A stretch of DNA of 64,000 bases from Nioella nitratireducens (lineage in GTDB: Bacteria > Pseudomonadota > Alphaproteobacteria > Rhodobacterales > Rhodobacteraceae): positions 124,001 through 188,000 of the forward strand of contig NZ_MNBW01000002.1 of assembly GCF_001879715.1 (NCBI RefSeq), in the 5' to 3' direction. The notes below the pieces were generated by a model that was given only the letters and a program-made list of their open reading frames with translations, was not told where the DNA came from and made no database searches. Position numbers and translations under genes: made by a program. Below are positions 40,208 to 49,657 of the stretch, in pieces; position 1 is the stretch's first letter, and each line of letters begins with the position of its first letter.

Positions 40208-42136
40208 ATGAGTCTCCCGCCCGGCTTCCTTGACGAACTGCGCACCCGCACCTCGCTTAGCCAGGTGGTCGGGCGCAAGGTCATGTGGGATCAGCGCAAA
40301 TCCAATCAGGCCAAGGGCGACATGTGGGCGCCCTGCCCGTTCCATCAGGAAAAGACCGCCAGTTTTCACGTCGATGACCGCAAGGGGTTCTATTACTGCT
40401 TCGGATGCCACGAAAAAGGCGACGCCATCAGCTTCGTCCAATCGACCGAGAATGTGGGCTTCATGGAGGCGGTGGAAATCCTTGCGCAAGAGGCCGGGAT
40501 GCCGATGCCCGCCCAAGACCCGCAGGCCCAGCAAAAGGCCGACCGGCGCAGCCAGATCGCCGACGTGACCGAGGCCGCCGTCGCGTGGTACCGGATGCAG
40601 TTGCGTGCGGGCGCAGGTGCGGCGGCGCGCGACTATATCAACCGGCGCGGACTGGATCAGGCGGCGCAGGACCGGTTTGAAATCGGCTATGCCCCAAATG
40701 CCCGCCAAGGCGCATTCCAGGCATTGAAGGGCAAGGGCTTCGACCCCGAGCTGATCATCGCCGCGGGCATCGCTACCAAGCCCGACGATGGCGGCACGCC
40801 CTATGACGCGTTCCGCGACCGCATCACCTTTCCGATCCGCGACCCGCGCGGGCGTTGCATCGGCTTCGGCGGGCGGGCGATGGACCCGAACGCGCGCGCC
40901 AAATACCTCAACTCCCGCGAGACCGAGCTGTTCGACAAGGGCCGCGCCCTCTACAACCACGGCCCCGCGCGGGAAGCGACCGGCAAGGGCCAGCGCCTGA
41001 TCGTGGCCGAAGGCTACATGGACGTGATCGCGCTCGACCGGGCCGGGTTCACCGGTGCCGTCGCGCCGCTTGGCACCGCCATCACCGAGCACCAGTTGCA
41101 GATGCTGTGGCGCATCTCGGACGAACCAATCGTGGCGCTCGACGGCGACCGGGCCGGGCTGCAAGCAGCGATGCGCTTGATCGACCTTGCCCTGCCGTTG
41201 CTGGAAGCGGGCAAATCCTTGCGCTTTTGCCTGCTGCCACAGGGCACGGACCCCGACGATCTGATCAAGGCCAAGGGTGCCGACGCGATGGCCGAGTTGC
41301 TGGCGCGCGCCGAACCGATGGTCACCCTGCTCTGGCAACGCGAGACCGAGGGCAAGGTCTTCGACAGCCCCGAGCGGCGCGCCAGCCTCGACCGGTCCCT
41401 GCGCCAGGCGGTCAGCCGGATCAAGGACATGTCGCTGCGCAAACATTACGGTCAGGCGCTGAACGACCTGCGGTTCCAACTGTTCCGCGCCCCACGCCGC
41501 AGCGACTGGCAGCCGGGCCAGCGCGGCGGGCCACATCGCGGCCCTGCCGCGCCCATGGCCGCCACCCGCGCCACGCCGCTGGCCGCCGGGGCCATGTCCG
41601 ATCTCGACATGCGGTCTGCCCTGATCCTTGCCACGCTGTGCCTGACGCCCGAGATGATCGACGAATTCGAAAACGCGCTCGACCGGCTGGAACCCACCGA
41701 CCCCGATCAGGCGCGTCTGGCGGGCTTTCTGCTGGGCACAACCGAGCGTGACGCCAACCGCCTGCGCGATGCACTCGCCCAGGCTAATTTGCTGCCAACC
41801 CTTGAAAACCTGCTGTCGCTTGGCCACGTTCGCATTGCCCCTCCCGTGCGCTCGCCGGGCGACCGGACCAAGGCAGCCCAGTGTCTGGCTGAAGAATTTG
41901 CGAAATTGGCGGCGCGGCGCGGCATCGAGGATGAAATGGCCGAGGCGCTGGCAGATCTGGGCGACGGTGGCGACTCGCGGCTCAGTTGGCGTCTGAACAG
42001 CGCCCTTCACGCCCGCCAACAGGCCGACGCACCCAAGACGGGCGACGGAAATTCGAACCCAGAGGATGAGACCGCCCTGTCCAAACGCTTGGCCGACTTG
42101 ATCGAAACCCGCGCATGGGAAAAGAAAACCCGCTGA
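40208..42136 (+). CDS. dnaG: DNA primase DnaG
   Basis: 642 residues. The N-terminal CHC2 zinc finger has CPFHQEKTASFHVD with YYCFGCHEKGD (about 40-70), followed by the primase core and TOPRIM domain (IVAEGYMDVIAL around 265-276, with ALDGDRAGLQA further on). The C-terminal helicase-binding part is present. It makes primers for replication. ATG 40208 was chosen because it begins the family's SLPPGFLDELR sequence. Confidence 0.95.
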   Translation: MSLPPGFLDELRTRTSLSQVVGRKVMWDQRKSNQAKGDMWAPCPFHQEKTASFHVDDRKGFYYCFGCHEKGDAISFVQSTENVGFMEAVEILAQEAGMPMPAQDPQAQQKADRRSQIADVTEAAVAWYRMQLRAGAGAAARDYINRRGLDQAAQDRFEIGYAPNARQGAFQALKGKGFDPELIIAAGIATKPDDGGTPYDAFRDRITFPIRDPRGRCIGFGGRAMDPNARAKYLNSRETELFDKGRALYNHGPAREATGKGQRLIVAEGYMDVIALDRAGFTGAVAPLGTAITEHQLQMLWRISDEPIVALDGDRAGLQAAMRLIDLALPLLEAGKSLRFCLLPQGTDPDDLIKAKGADAMAELLARAEPMVTLLWQRETEGKVFDSPERRASLDRSLRQAVSRIKDMSLRKHYGQALNDLRFQLFRAPRRSDWQPGQRGGPHRGPAAPMAATRATPLAAGAMSDLDMRSALILATLCLTPEMIDEFENALDRLEPTDPDQARLAGFLLGTTERDANRLRDALAQANLLPTLENLLSLGHVRIAPPVRSPGDRTKAAQCLAEEFAKLAARRGIEDEMAEALADLGDGGDSRLSWRLNSALHARQQADAPKTGDGNSNPEDETALSKRLADLIETRAWEKKTR

Positions 42137-42145
42137 GTCGGGTGT

Positions 42146-42162
42146 GCGAATCATCGATTCGC
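42146..42162. other. Palindrome between dnaG and rpoD
   Basis: GCGAATCATCGATTCGC is a 7-base inverted repeat around a 3-base centre, 9 bases after the dnaG stop and followed by AATTAAAA. It could be a weak terminator or an mRNA processing site that sets the rpoD/dnaG ratio. Confidence 0.4.
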
Positions 42163-42220
42163 AATTAAAACATCATGAAACGTGAGGGGCGAATCACCTC
42201 GCCCGCGAAGGGGATACCGA

Positions 42221-44236
42221 ATGGCAAAAGATACCGACGATCGTAAACCCGACGGTGACGAGCCCGAGACCAGCCTCGACATGAGCCAAGCCGCCGTCAA
42301 GAAGATGATCGCGGAGGCCAAGACCCGAGGCTACATCACCTACGATCAGCTCAACACGGTATTGCCACCCGATCAGGTCGGGTCGGAGCAGATCGAAGAC
42401 GTGATGTCGATGCTGTCGGAAATGGGCATCAACGTGATCGAGGACGAAGAAGCCGAAGACGACGGCGACCAGCAAGGCGGCTCCACCGCTGTTGTGCAAA
42501 CCTCGTCGCGCGACGTGGCCGTGTCCTCGGGCGATTCCGAGAAACTCGACCGCACCGATGACCCGGTGCGCATGTATCTGCGGGAAATGGGCAGCGTCGA
42601 ACTGCTGTCCCGCGAGGGCGAAATCGCCATCGCCAAACGCATCGAGGCCGGCCGCAACACGATGATCGCCGGGCTGTGTGAAAGCCCCCTGACCTTTCAG
42701 GCCATCACCATCTGGCGCGACGAACTTCTGGATGAAGAAATCCTGTTGCGCGACGTGATCGACCTCGACGCCACCTTTGGCCGCGCGTTGGAAGAAGACG
42801 GTGAAGAGGCCCCGGTCGTGCCGGGCGTCACCCCGGTCGCCGCCGCTGGCGACACCACGGGCGACACCGCCCCGGCTGCCGAGAAAAAGGAAAAAGAGCA
42901 AGAGCTTGACGCCGACGGCAACCCGATCACCTCTGATGACGACGAGGACGAAGACGATCAGGCCAACATGAGCCTTGCCGCGATGGAGGCCGCGCTCAAG
43001 CCGCGCGTGCTGGAAACGCTCGACCGGATCGCCGACGATTACACCCGCCTGTCCGAAATGCAGGATCTGCGGATCTCGGCCACGCTGAACGAAGATTCCA
43101 GCTTCTCCTCTGACGAAGAGGCCGAATACCAGCAATTGCGCTCGGAAATCGTGCTTTTGGTGAACGAGCTGCACCTGCACAACAACCGGATCGAGGCGCT
43201 GATCGACCAGCTTTACGGCATCAACCGCCGTGTCATGTCCATCGACTCCGGCATGGTTAAACTGGCCGATCAGGCCCGCATCAACCGCCGCGAGTTCATC
43301 GAGGAATATCGCGGCTACGAGCTTGACCCGACGTGGCTCGACCGGATGTCGGACAAGCCGGGCCGGGGGTGGCAGGCGCTGCTCGAACGTTCGCGCGACA
43401 AGGTCGACCAACTGCGCGCCGACATGGCGCAAGTGGGCCAGTATGTCGGCCTCGACATCAGCGAATTCCGCCGCATCGTGCAGCAGGTCCAGAAGGGCGA
43501 GAAAGAGGCCCGGCAAGCCAAGAAGGAAATGGTCGAGGCCAACCTGCGCCTCGTGATCTCCATCGCCAAGAAATACACCAACCGCGGGTTGCAATTCCTC
43601 GACCTTATTCAAGAGGGCAACATCGGCCTGATGAAAGCGGTCGATAAATTCGAATACCGCCGCGGCTACAAGTTCTCGACCTACGCGACGTGGTGGATCC
43701 GTCAGGCGATCACCCGCTCCATCGCCGACCAGGCCCGGACCATCCGCATCCCGGTCCACATGATAGAGACAATCAACAAGCTGGTCCGCACCGGCCGCCA
43801 GATGCTGCACGAAATCGGCCGCGAACCGACGCCGGAAGAATTGGCCGAAAAGCTGCAAATGCCGCTGGAAAAGGTCCGCAAGGTGATGAAGATCGCCAAG
43901 GAACCGATTTCGCTGGAAACCCCGATCGGCGACGAGGAAGACAGCCAGCTTGGCGATTTCATCGAGGACAAGAACGCCGTCCTGCCGCTGGATTCAGCCA
44001 TTCAGGAAAACCTGAAGGAAACCACGACGCGGGTGCTGGCATCCCTGACGCCGCGCGAGGAACGCGTCCTGCGGATGCGCTTCGGCATCGGCATGAACAC
44101 CGACCACACGCTGGAAGAGGTCGGCCAGCAATTCAGCGTCACCCGCGAACGCATCCGCCAGATCGAGGCGAAAGCGTTGAGGAAGCTGAAGCATCCGAGC
44201 CGCAGCCGGAAGCTGCGGAGTTTCCTCGATCAGTGA
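42221..44236 (+). CDS. rpoD: Housekeeping RNA polymerase sigma factor RpoD (sigma-70)
   Basis: 671 residues. Region 1.1 is at the N-terminus ([20 protein letters not shown]). A non-conserved acidic insert includes SDDDEDEDD near 246-254. Regions 2.3-2.4 contain [20 protein letters not shown], and region 4 ends with [28 protein letters not shown] precedes ATG 42221. It follows dnaG as in the macromolecular synthesis operon; rpsU is not present. A strong terminator follows. Confidence 0.96.
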   Translation: MAKDTDDRKPDGDEPETSLDMSQAAVKKMIAEAKTRGYITYDQLNTVLPPDQVGSEQIEDVMSMLSEMGINVIEDEEAEDDGDQQGGSTAVVQTSSRDVAVSSGDSEKLDRTDDPVRMYLREMGSVELLSREGEIAIAKRIEAGRNTMIAGLCESPLTFQAITIWRDELLDEEILLRDVIDLDATFGRALEEDGEEAPVVPGVTPVAAAGDTTGDTAPAAEKKEKEQELDADGNPITSDDDEDEDDQANMSLAAMEAALKPRVLETLDRIADDYTRLSEMQDLRISATLNEDSSFSSDEEAEYQQLRSEIVLLVNELHLHNNRIEALIDQLYGINRRVMSIDSGMVKLADQARINRREFIEEYRGYELDPTWLDRMSDKPGRGWQALLERSRDKVDQLRADMAQVGQYVGLDISEFRRIVQQVQKGEKEARQAKKEMVEANLRLVISIAKKYTNRGLQFLDLIQEGNIGLMKAVDKFEYRRGYKFSTYATWWIRQAITRSIADQARTIRIPVHMIETINKLVRTGRQMLHEIGREPTPEELAEKLQMPLEKVRKVMKIAKEPISLETPIGDEEDSQLGDFIEDKNAVLPLDSAIQENLKETTTRVLASLTPREERVLRMRFGIGMNTDHTLEEVGQQFSVTRERIRQIEAKALRKLKHPSRSRKLRSFLDQ

Positions 44237-44240
44237 TTAG

Positions 44241-44268
44241 AAAGGCGCCCTGCGGGGCGCCTTTCCTT
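44241..44268 (+). terminator. Rho-independent terminator of rpoD
   Basis: AAAGGCGCCC (44241-44250) pairs perfectly with GGGCGCCTTT (44255-44264) around TGCG, followed by CCTT. It lies 4 bases after the rpoD stop. Confidence 0.8.
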
Positions 44269-44550
44269 GATACATCCCTACCAGCAGAAAGCCGTAGGGT
44301 GGGCAGTCCTACCCCCAATCAACCGCCCTCGCCGACGCGCGCGGTGGCGATCCTGACTTCTGAACAGCGCCCTTGGTCCGCGCCGGGCACCGCCCCCCCT
44401 GTCATCCCCGCGAAAGCGGGGACCTCCCACCACCCTGCACATGGCCGGAGAGACCCTGCGACGACGGCGCGACAGTGCCCAACACGCCGCCCCATGGACA
44501 AGCCCACCCGGCTTTGCTTCACTCTGCCCGACACCGCAAGGAGCGCACCC
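44269..44550. other. Non-coding stretch with one palindromic repeat
   Basis: No convincing gene is seen on either strand. It holds one short palindrome at 44401-44424 (CCCCGCGAAAGCGGGG core) of the family clustered at 62 kb, and the AAGGAG ribosome site of the next gene near its right end. Confidence 0.5.
44401..44424. repeat. Short palindromic repeat (REP-like), isolated copy
   Basis: GTCAT followed by the CCCCGC-GAAA-GCGGGG hairpin and ACC. The same 24-base unit, sometimes with G for C (GTCATGCCCGC...), occurs seven more times between 61961 and 62670. Confidence 0.75.
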
Positions 44551-44817
44551 ATGTCCCTGTTCAAGAAACTCTTCGGCGGCGCGGCCGCCAAGCCCCCGGA
44601 ACCGGTGGTCTACAAGGACTTCAGGATCTTCCCCGAGCCGGTGAAGGAAATCGACGGCTACCGCATCAGTGCCCGGATCGAGAAAGAGGTGGGCGGTGTG
44701 ATCAAGACCCATGACCTGATCCGCGCCGACATGCTGCACACCGCCGAGCAGACGTCCGACGCCGCCGTTTTCAAGGCCAAGTCCCTGATCGACCAGATGG
44801 GCGACGACCTGTTCTGA
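44551..44817 (+). CDS. HlyU family protein
   Basis: 88 residues. MSLFKKLFGG, then YKDFRIFPEPVKEIDGYRISARIEKEV and a helical tail (DAAVFKAKSLIDQMGDDLF) match the short HlyU family, distinct from Vibrio ArsR-type HlyU. Function is not established; often annotated as a regulator. AAGGAG precedes ATG 44551. 21 bases before the DCC gene. Confidence 0.78.
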   Translation: MSLFKKLFGGAAAKPPEPVVYKDFRIFPEPVKEIDGYRISARIEKEVGGVIKTHDLIRADMLHTAEQTSDAAVFKAKSLIDQMGDDLF

Positions 44818-44838
44818 CCCGGCGCGAAAGGCCCCGCC

Positions 44839-45282
44839 ATGCAGCTGCCCCCGCGCCTCTCTGACCAGATCGGTCCCGCCCCGGTGGTGGTGTTCGACGG
44901 GGAATGCGTACTGTGTTCCGGCTTTTTCCGGTTCCTTCTGCGGCATGATCACGACAGGCGGTTCCGCTTTGTCGTGGCCCAATCACCCCTCGGCGATCAG
45001 CTCTATCAGGCGCTTGGGCTCTCTATCGAAGACTACGAGACGAACCTGGTGATCATCGGCGGACGGGTCCATACCAAAGCCCGCGCCTTTGCGGCGGCCA
45101 TGCGCACGCTTGGCTGGCCATGGCGAGGTCTGGCGATGACCGGCTGGCCACCTGCCTGGATGACTGGCCCGCTTTATACGCTCATTGCCCGCAACCGCTA
45201 TCGCTGGTTCGGACGCCATGACAGCTGCATGATCCCCGACGCCGATCTGCGTGCCCGGTTCCTGCCCGGCGGGTGGGGCTAA
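44839..45282 (+). CDS. DCC family thiol-disulfide-like protein
   Basis: 147 residues. The DGECVLC motif (about 20-26) is the hallmark of the DCC1 family, a thioredoxin-like group predicted to be thiol-disulfide oxidoreductases. The C-terminus contains YTLIARNRYRWFGR, typical of the family. Its TAA overlaps the ATG of the next gene (TAATG). Confidence 0.87.
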   Translation: MQLPPRLSDQIGPAPVVVFDGECVLCSGFFRFLLRHDHDRRFRFVVAQSPLGDQLYQALGLSIEDYETNLVIIGGRVHTKARAFAAAMRTLGWPWRGLAMTGWPPAWMTGPLYTLIARNRYRWFGRHDSCMIPDADLRARFLPGGWG

Positions 45283-45815
45283 TGGACCCGGTCGCTTGCG
45301 TTGCTGCCACGACAGGGCTTGTCCTGCCCCCGGCCATCGAGGCCTTGCATACGGTCGATGGCGAGACCCGGTTTCAGGGCCGCTGCGCCGTGACCCGCGG
45401 GCCGTCGTGGCTCGCCCGCATGGCGCTGTGGCTTGGCGGGTTTCCGCAGGCCGCCCCCCATCTGCCGGTCACCTTGCTGATCCAGCCGGGGCCGGATGGC
45501 GGCTGCACCTGGCGGCGCGACTTCGGCGGCCATGTCACGCAATCCCGCCTGAGCGTCTCAGGCGATGGCCGCGAGGTCGTGGAACGCTTTGGCCCGATCC
45601 GCCTGCGGATGTCGCTGCGGATGGCGGACGGGCGGCTGCACTACGGCATCGACCAGATGCATGTTCTGGGTCTGCCCATGCCCCGCTGGCTGACCCCGCG
45701 AAGCGAGACCTGCGAGTACCAGACCGAGGCGGGCGATTTCGGCTTTGACGTGTCGGCATCGCTGCCATTTGCCGGGCTGCTGATCCGATATCACGGGCAG
45801 TTGCGCCGGGCCTGA
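45282..45815 (+). CDS. DUF4166 domain protein
   Basis: 177 residues. The GETRFQGRCAVTRGPSW, CTWRRDFGGH and RYHGQLRRA segments fit DUF4166, a beta-rich domain of unknown function often near DCC proteins. The start ATG overlaps the DCC stop; an in-frame GTG at 45273 is an alternative. Followed by a terminator-like repeat. Confidence 0.75.
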   Translation: MDPVACVAATTGLVLPPAIEALHTVDGETRFQGRCAVTRGPSWLARMALWLGGFPQAAPHLPVTLLIQPGPDGGCTWRRDFGGHVTQSRLSVSGDGREVVERFGPIRLRMSLRMADGRLHYGIDQMHVLGLPMPRWLTPRSETCEYQTEAGDFGFDVSASLPFAGLLIRYHGQLRRA

Positions 45816-45823
45816 GACCGCTG

Positions 45824-45893
45824 TTTCGTCTGCACGGGGGGTGTACAGGGGGTGTACGGGGGGTGCACGCAGGACACCCCCCTGTTTTTGGCC
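45824..45893 (+). repeat. Terminator-like dispersed repeat, copy 1
   Basis: About 65 bases: TTTCGTCTGCACGGGGGG, then three near-copies of a GGGGGTGTAC element, then a CACCCCCCTG arm and TTTTT. CAGGGGGTGT can pair with ACACCCCCCTG, giving a hairpin followed by five T. It lies 8 bases after the DUF4166 stop. A nearly identical inverted copy is at 60981-61046. Confidence 0.75.
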
Positions 45894-45894
45894 C

Positions 45895-46449
45895 TCAGGC
45901 CAGCGCCTTCCGGGCCGCGACGGCCTTCATCGCAACCTCGATTTCATGCACCGCCGTGCGCGCCATCGAGCGGAACACCATGATCTCGAACGCCTCGCCC
46001 GACACCCGCAAGAACAGCGCGGACATGTGCCCCAGCAGGCTGCGCGCAACGTGCCCGCGCTTGAACACTCCGGGGTTCAGGTCAAGCGGGGTCAGGCGTG
46101 CCAAAACATCCTCAACTCCTTGACCTTCCAGTCGAAAAACCGCCCAGGCATCGCTTTGATCGGTCAGGGCCGCGTGCTGGCGCATGGCGGCATCCACCGC
46201 CACGCCCAACACCATCGCCTGCCCCGCCCCCGACCAGACCGCCCGCGCGCCCTCGCGGCCAGAAGAGCGGTTGGGCTTCGGCAGCTCCATTCCCGCCAAC
46301 GCCCTGAGCCGGTCCGAGGCCGCCACCGCCTGCCCATCGAAGGGCGCCACCGAGGTGATCGGCCCAACATCAAGCTCGACCAGCGTCAAGCCATTGACTT
46401 CAAAAGGTAAAATCCCTTCCGAGGGAGATTTTGCAATCAGCCTAACCAC
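45895..46449 (-). CDS. soxG: Sarcosine oxidase gamma subunit
   Basis: 184 residues of the SoxG family: LVELDVGPITSVAPFDG at the N-terminal side, LTPLDLNPGVFKRGHVARSLLGHMSALFLRV and FRSMARTAVHEIE in the C-terminal half. The subunit belongs to the four-subunit enzyme that oxidises sarcosine. GTG 46449 is preceded by AAGGGGAG and overlaps the soxA stop; an ATG at 46473 lies deeper in soxA. Confidence 0.88.
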   Translation of the reverse strand: MVRLIAKSPSEGILPFEVNGLTLVELDVGPITSVAPFDGQAVAASDRLRALAGMELPKPNRSSGREGARAVWSGAGQAMVLGVAVDAAMRQHAALTDQSDAWAVFRLEGQGVEDVLARLTPLDLNPGVFKRGHVARSLLGHMSALFLRVSGEAFEIMVFRSMARTAVHEIEVAMKAVAARKALA

Positions 46450-49372
46450 GCAATCTCTCCCCTTCCGGATCAATGAACACAGGCGAGCAGATTTCCACCC
46501 GCGTCTCGACCCCGCGCAAATGATCGACCAGTTTCACCACGTCGCCCACCCGGTTCGGGCCGTCCTGCAAAAAGCCAAGCCCGATGAAATGGCCCAAGGT
46601 GGGCGAAAACGCGACCGAGGTCACATAGCCCAGATCGTTCACCCGCGTCGGCGCGGCATCGGTCTCGAACAGATGTGCCCCGGCGGTCAGCTCCTTGACT
46701 GCGCCCACTGGCTTCAACCCGATAAGCTGTTGACGATGCTTGCCTTTCAGGCCTTCACGTTGCGCCGCAGGCTTCCCCACGCACATCTTCTTGGCCGAGA
46801 CCATCCGGTCCATTCCAATATCAAAACACGTCACCCGCCCGTCGATTTCCGAATGGGTGATAAAGCCCTTTTCGATCCGCATGACATTGAGCGCCTCCAT
46901 CCCGTAGGCCCCGCCGCCAAGCGTCTCGGCCTGTGTCACCAACTGGCGATACAGCGCATCGCCATACCGCGCGGGCACGGCGATCTCATAGGCATGTTCG
47001 CCCGAGAACGAGATGCGGAAAAGCCGACCCTGCACCCCCATGACCGACACGTCACCACACCCCATATAGGGGAAGCTCTCATTGTCGATCGGCGCATCCA
47101 GCAGCCCGTTCAGAAGCTCCCGCGATTTCGGCCCGACGACGCTGAATTGCGCCCATTGCTCGGTGACAGATATGAAGCGCACATTCAGGTCGGGGCGGTG
47201 ACATTGTTGAACGAAATCAAGGTGTTTCATCACCTCTCCCGCCGCCGCCGTCGTGGTGGTCATGACGTAGTGGCTCTCGCCCAAACGCGCGGTGGTTCCG
47301 TCATCCATGACATGCCCATCCTCGCGCAGCATCAGGCCATAGCGCACCTTGCCCACCTTCAGGGTCGAGAACATGTTGGTATAGACGAAGTCGAGGAAAG
47401 CCGCCGCATCCGGTCCCTGGATGTCGATTTTTCCAAGCGTGGACACGTCGCAAACGCCAACCGCGTTGCGGGTCATGGTAACCTCGCGGTCACATGCCTG
47501 CCGCCACGTGGTTTCGCCGGGGCGCGGGAAGTAGCTGGGGCGATACCACAGCCCCGCCGGGACCATCGGCGCGCCCCGGTCCACGCTGGCATCGTGACTG
47601 GTGGTGAAGCGTTCGGGGGCAAAGCCCTGGCCCTGCGCGCCTGCCCCGATGGCAGCAATCGACACCGGCACATAGGGGGGGCGGTAGGTGGTCGTCCCGG
47701 TTTCCGGGATCGCGCGGCCCGTCGCATCGGCCAGAATGGCCAGGGCCCCGATATTGGAGTTCTTGCCCTGATCCGGCGCCATGCCTTGTGTCGTGTAGCG
47801 CTTCATGTGCTCGACCGAAGTGAACGCCTCTTGCGCGGCCAGCTTGATATCCTTGGAGGTCACGTCGTTGGCGAAGTCCAGCCAAGCGCGGCCCTTGCCC
47901 TTGACCAGCCAGAGCGGTTTCGAGCCTCCCACGGCGTCGCTTGCCTGTGGAATCTCCATCTCTGGCAGCTTTCCGCCAAGCGCCGTCAACGCCCGCTTCG
48001 CGGCCTCTACCCCCTCGGCCAGACAACCCGCCGTGGAATAGGTGCCTTGGCAGGCGCCCGCCGGGGTCAGCCCCGGCACGGCGTCGGGCGCTGGCACGAA
48101 GCCCGTGATCTCTTCGTTCCACACCGGTCGGCCATTCATGTGGCAGGTCATGTGCAGGGTCGGATTCCAGCCGCCGGACATACCCAGACAATCCGTGGCT
48201 ATTTTTTGCTCGGCCCCGTTGTGGCGAATGGTGATCTCGCTCAGTGCCTTTCGCCCCTTGGTGCCGATCACCTCGCCCCCGGCATAAAGCGGATAATCCC
48301 CCAAAGCCTTGGCGTCGGGACGGCTGTCCACAACACCCGCGACGTCGATGCCGCAGGCCATCAGGTCGACCGCCGTGCGGTGCGCGTCGTCATTCGTGGC
48401 AAACAGCGTCACCTTGCGCCCCGCCACTACGCCGTAGCGGTGCAGGTAGCTGCGCACGGCGCTGGCCATCATGATGCCGGGGCGGTCGTTCATCGGAAAG
48501 GCCAGCGGCCGTTCCAGGGCCCCCGCCGCCAGCACCGCCTGCCGTGCATGGATGCGCCAAAAGCATTCCTTGGGCAGTTCGGCCGGCCCGTTCACATGCA
48601 GGCCGACCCGCTCCAATGCGCCATAGGTGCCCTGATCGTAAGCCCCCGTCACGGTGGTGCGGGACATCAGCCGCACACGGCCCGTTTCGCGCAGGGCTGC
48701 AAGAATCCCGCCGACCCAGTCCGCGCCGGGCTGGCCGTCGATCTCCTCGTCCTCGGACAGAAGCCGCCCGCCAAACTCGTTGGTTTCCTCGGCAAGGATC
48801 ACATCCGCCCCGCCAAGCGCCGCCGTCAGCGCTGCCATCAGGCCGGTGGGGCCAGAGCCAATCACGAGGATATCGCAATGGGCAAAAGCCTTTTCATAGT
48901 GGTCGGGGTTGTGCCTGCCCGACAACGCGCCAAGCCCTGCCGCGCGGCGGATCACCGGCTCATAGAGCCTTTCCCAGAAGGCGCGCGGCCACATGAAGGT
49001 CTTGTAGTAGAACCCGGCACTCAGGAAATTCGGGAAGAGGTCATTGACCGACAGGAGGTCATAGGCCAGCGGCCCCATGCGGTTCTGGCTATGGGCCTCC
49101 AGCCCGGCATAGACCTCCTGCACCGTGGCGCGGACGTTCGGCACCTTGGCCGCGCCGCGCCCGACTTCCATCAGCGCATTGGGTTCTTCCGCCCCCGCCG
49201 TCAGAACCCCGCGCGGACGGTGATATTTGAACGACCGCCCCATCAGCCTGACCCCATTGGCCAGCAAGGCCGAGGCCAGCGTGTCGCCCTTGAAGCCCGT
49301 GTATCGCTGCCCGTCGAAACTGAATCGGATCTGCTCGGCGGCGTCGATCCGGCCCTTGCCTTCGATCCGCAT
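46442..49372 (-). CDS. soxA: Sarcosine oxidase alpha subunit
   Basis: 976 residues. The N-terminal region resembles a ferredoxin-like domain without cluster cysteines (YTGFKGDTLASALLANGV), then a FAD/NAD domain (CDILVIGSGPTGLMAAL, about 165-182) and a C-terminal GcvT-type tetrahydrofolate-binding domain (from about 600). It oxidises sarcosine to glycine and passes the one-carbon unit to tetrahydrofolate. Its ATG overlaps the soxD stop. Confidence 0.95.
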   Translation of the reverse strand: MRIEGKGRIDAAEQIRFSFDGQRYTGFKGDTLASALLANGVRLMGRSFKYHRPRGVLTAGAEEPNALMEVGRGAAKVPNVRATVQEVYAGLEAHSQNRMGPLAYDLLSVNDLFPNFLSAGFYYKTFMWPRAFWERLYEPVIRRAAGLGALSGRHNPDHYEKAFAHCDILVIGSGPTGLMAALTAALGGADVILAEETNEFGGRLLSEDEEIDGQPGADWVGGILAALRETGRVRLMSRTTVTGAYDQGTYGALERVGLHVNGPAELPKECFWRIHARQAVLAAGALERPLAFPMNDRPGIMMASAVRSYLHRYGVVAGRKVTLFATNDDAHRTAVDLMACGIDVAGVVDSRPDAKALGDYPLYAGGEVIGTKGRKALSEITIRHNGAEQKIATDCLGMSGGWNPTLHMTCHMNGRPVWNEEITGFVPAPDAVPGLTPAGACQGTYSTAGCLAEGVEAAKRALTALGGKLPEMEIPQASDAVGGSKPLWLVKGKGRAWLDFANDVTSKDIKLAAQEAFTSVEHMKRYTTQGMAPDQGKNSNIGALAILADATGRAIPETGTTTYRPPYVPVSIAAIGAGAQGQGFAPERFTTSHDASVDRGAPMVPAGLWYRPSYFPRPGETTWRQACDREVTMTRNAVGVCDVSTLGKIDIQGPDAAAFLDFVYTNMFSTLKVGKVRYGLMLREDGHVMDDGTTARLGESHYVMTTTTAAAGEVMKHLDFVQQCHRPDLNVRFISVTEQWAQFSVVGPKSRELLNGLLDAPIDNESFPYMGCGDVSVMGVQGRLFRISFSGEHAYEIAVPARYGDALYRQLVTQAETLGGGAYGMEALNVMRIEKGFITHSEIDGRVTCFDIGMDRMVSAKKMCVGKPAAQREGLKGKHRQQLIGLKPVGAVKELTAGAHLFETDAAPTRVNDLGYVTSVAFSPTLGHFIGLGFLQDGPNRVGDVVKLVDHLRGVETRVEICSPVFIDPEGERLRG

Positions 49373-49644
49373 CAGCCCCTCCCCCGCTTGGCGTCGCGGG
49401 CCAGGTCGACCCGCAGGATGTCATGGGTGGTGGTATCGCGTTCGACCAGCAGCCAACTGGTGCAGCCCGCCCCGTGATACCACAGGTCGCGGGTCACGCC
49501 CGCCGGGTTGTCGCGCAGGTGCAGATAGGTGTCCCACGCAGGGCTCCAGCCCTCATCCGCGGGGCGGTCGAGATAGGTCTCGTGGCCCATATAGGTGAAT
49601 TCCCGTTGGTCCCGGTCCCCGCAAAGGGGGCATTTGATCCGCAT
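49372..49644 (-). CDS. soxD: Sarcosine oxidase delta subunit
   Basis: 90 residues. The zinc-binding CPLCG (5-9) is followed by GHETYLDRPAD, WDTYLHLRDNPAG and WYHGAGCTSWL, the SoxD signature. ATG 49644 is 13 bases after the soxB stop; the frame upstream runs into soxB. It is a small structural zinc subunit of the complex. Confidence 0.94.
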   Translation of the reverse strand: MRIKCPLCGDRDQREFTYMGHETYLDRPADEGWSPAWDTYLHLRDNPAGVTRDLWYHGAGCTSWLLVERDTTTHDILRVDLARDAKRGRG

Positions 49645-49657
49645 GGTCTCTGTCCCC

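Noticed and set aside
44269-44550. Small ORFs downstream of rpoD
   Set aside because: They have no ribosome sites and consist of palindromic and GC-rich filler; the first real gene is at 44551.
46184-49477. Long + strand open frame (1097 codons) across the soxA region
   Set aside because: It is antisense to soxA, with a composition typical of a shadow in GC-rich DNA, no domain and no ribosome site. The - strand protein is a clear sarcosine oxidase subunit.
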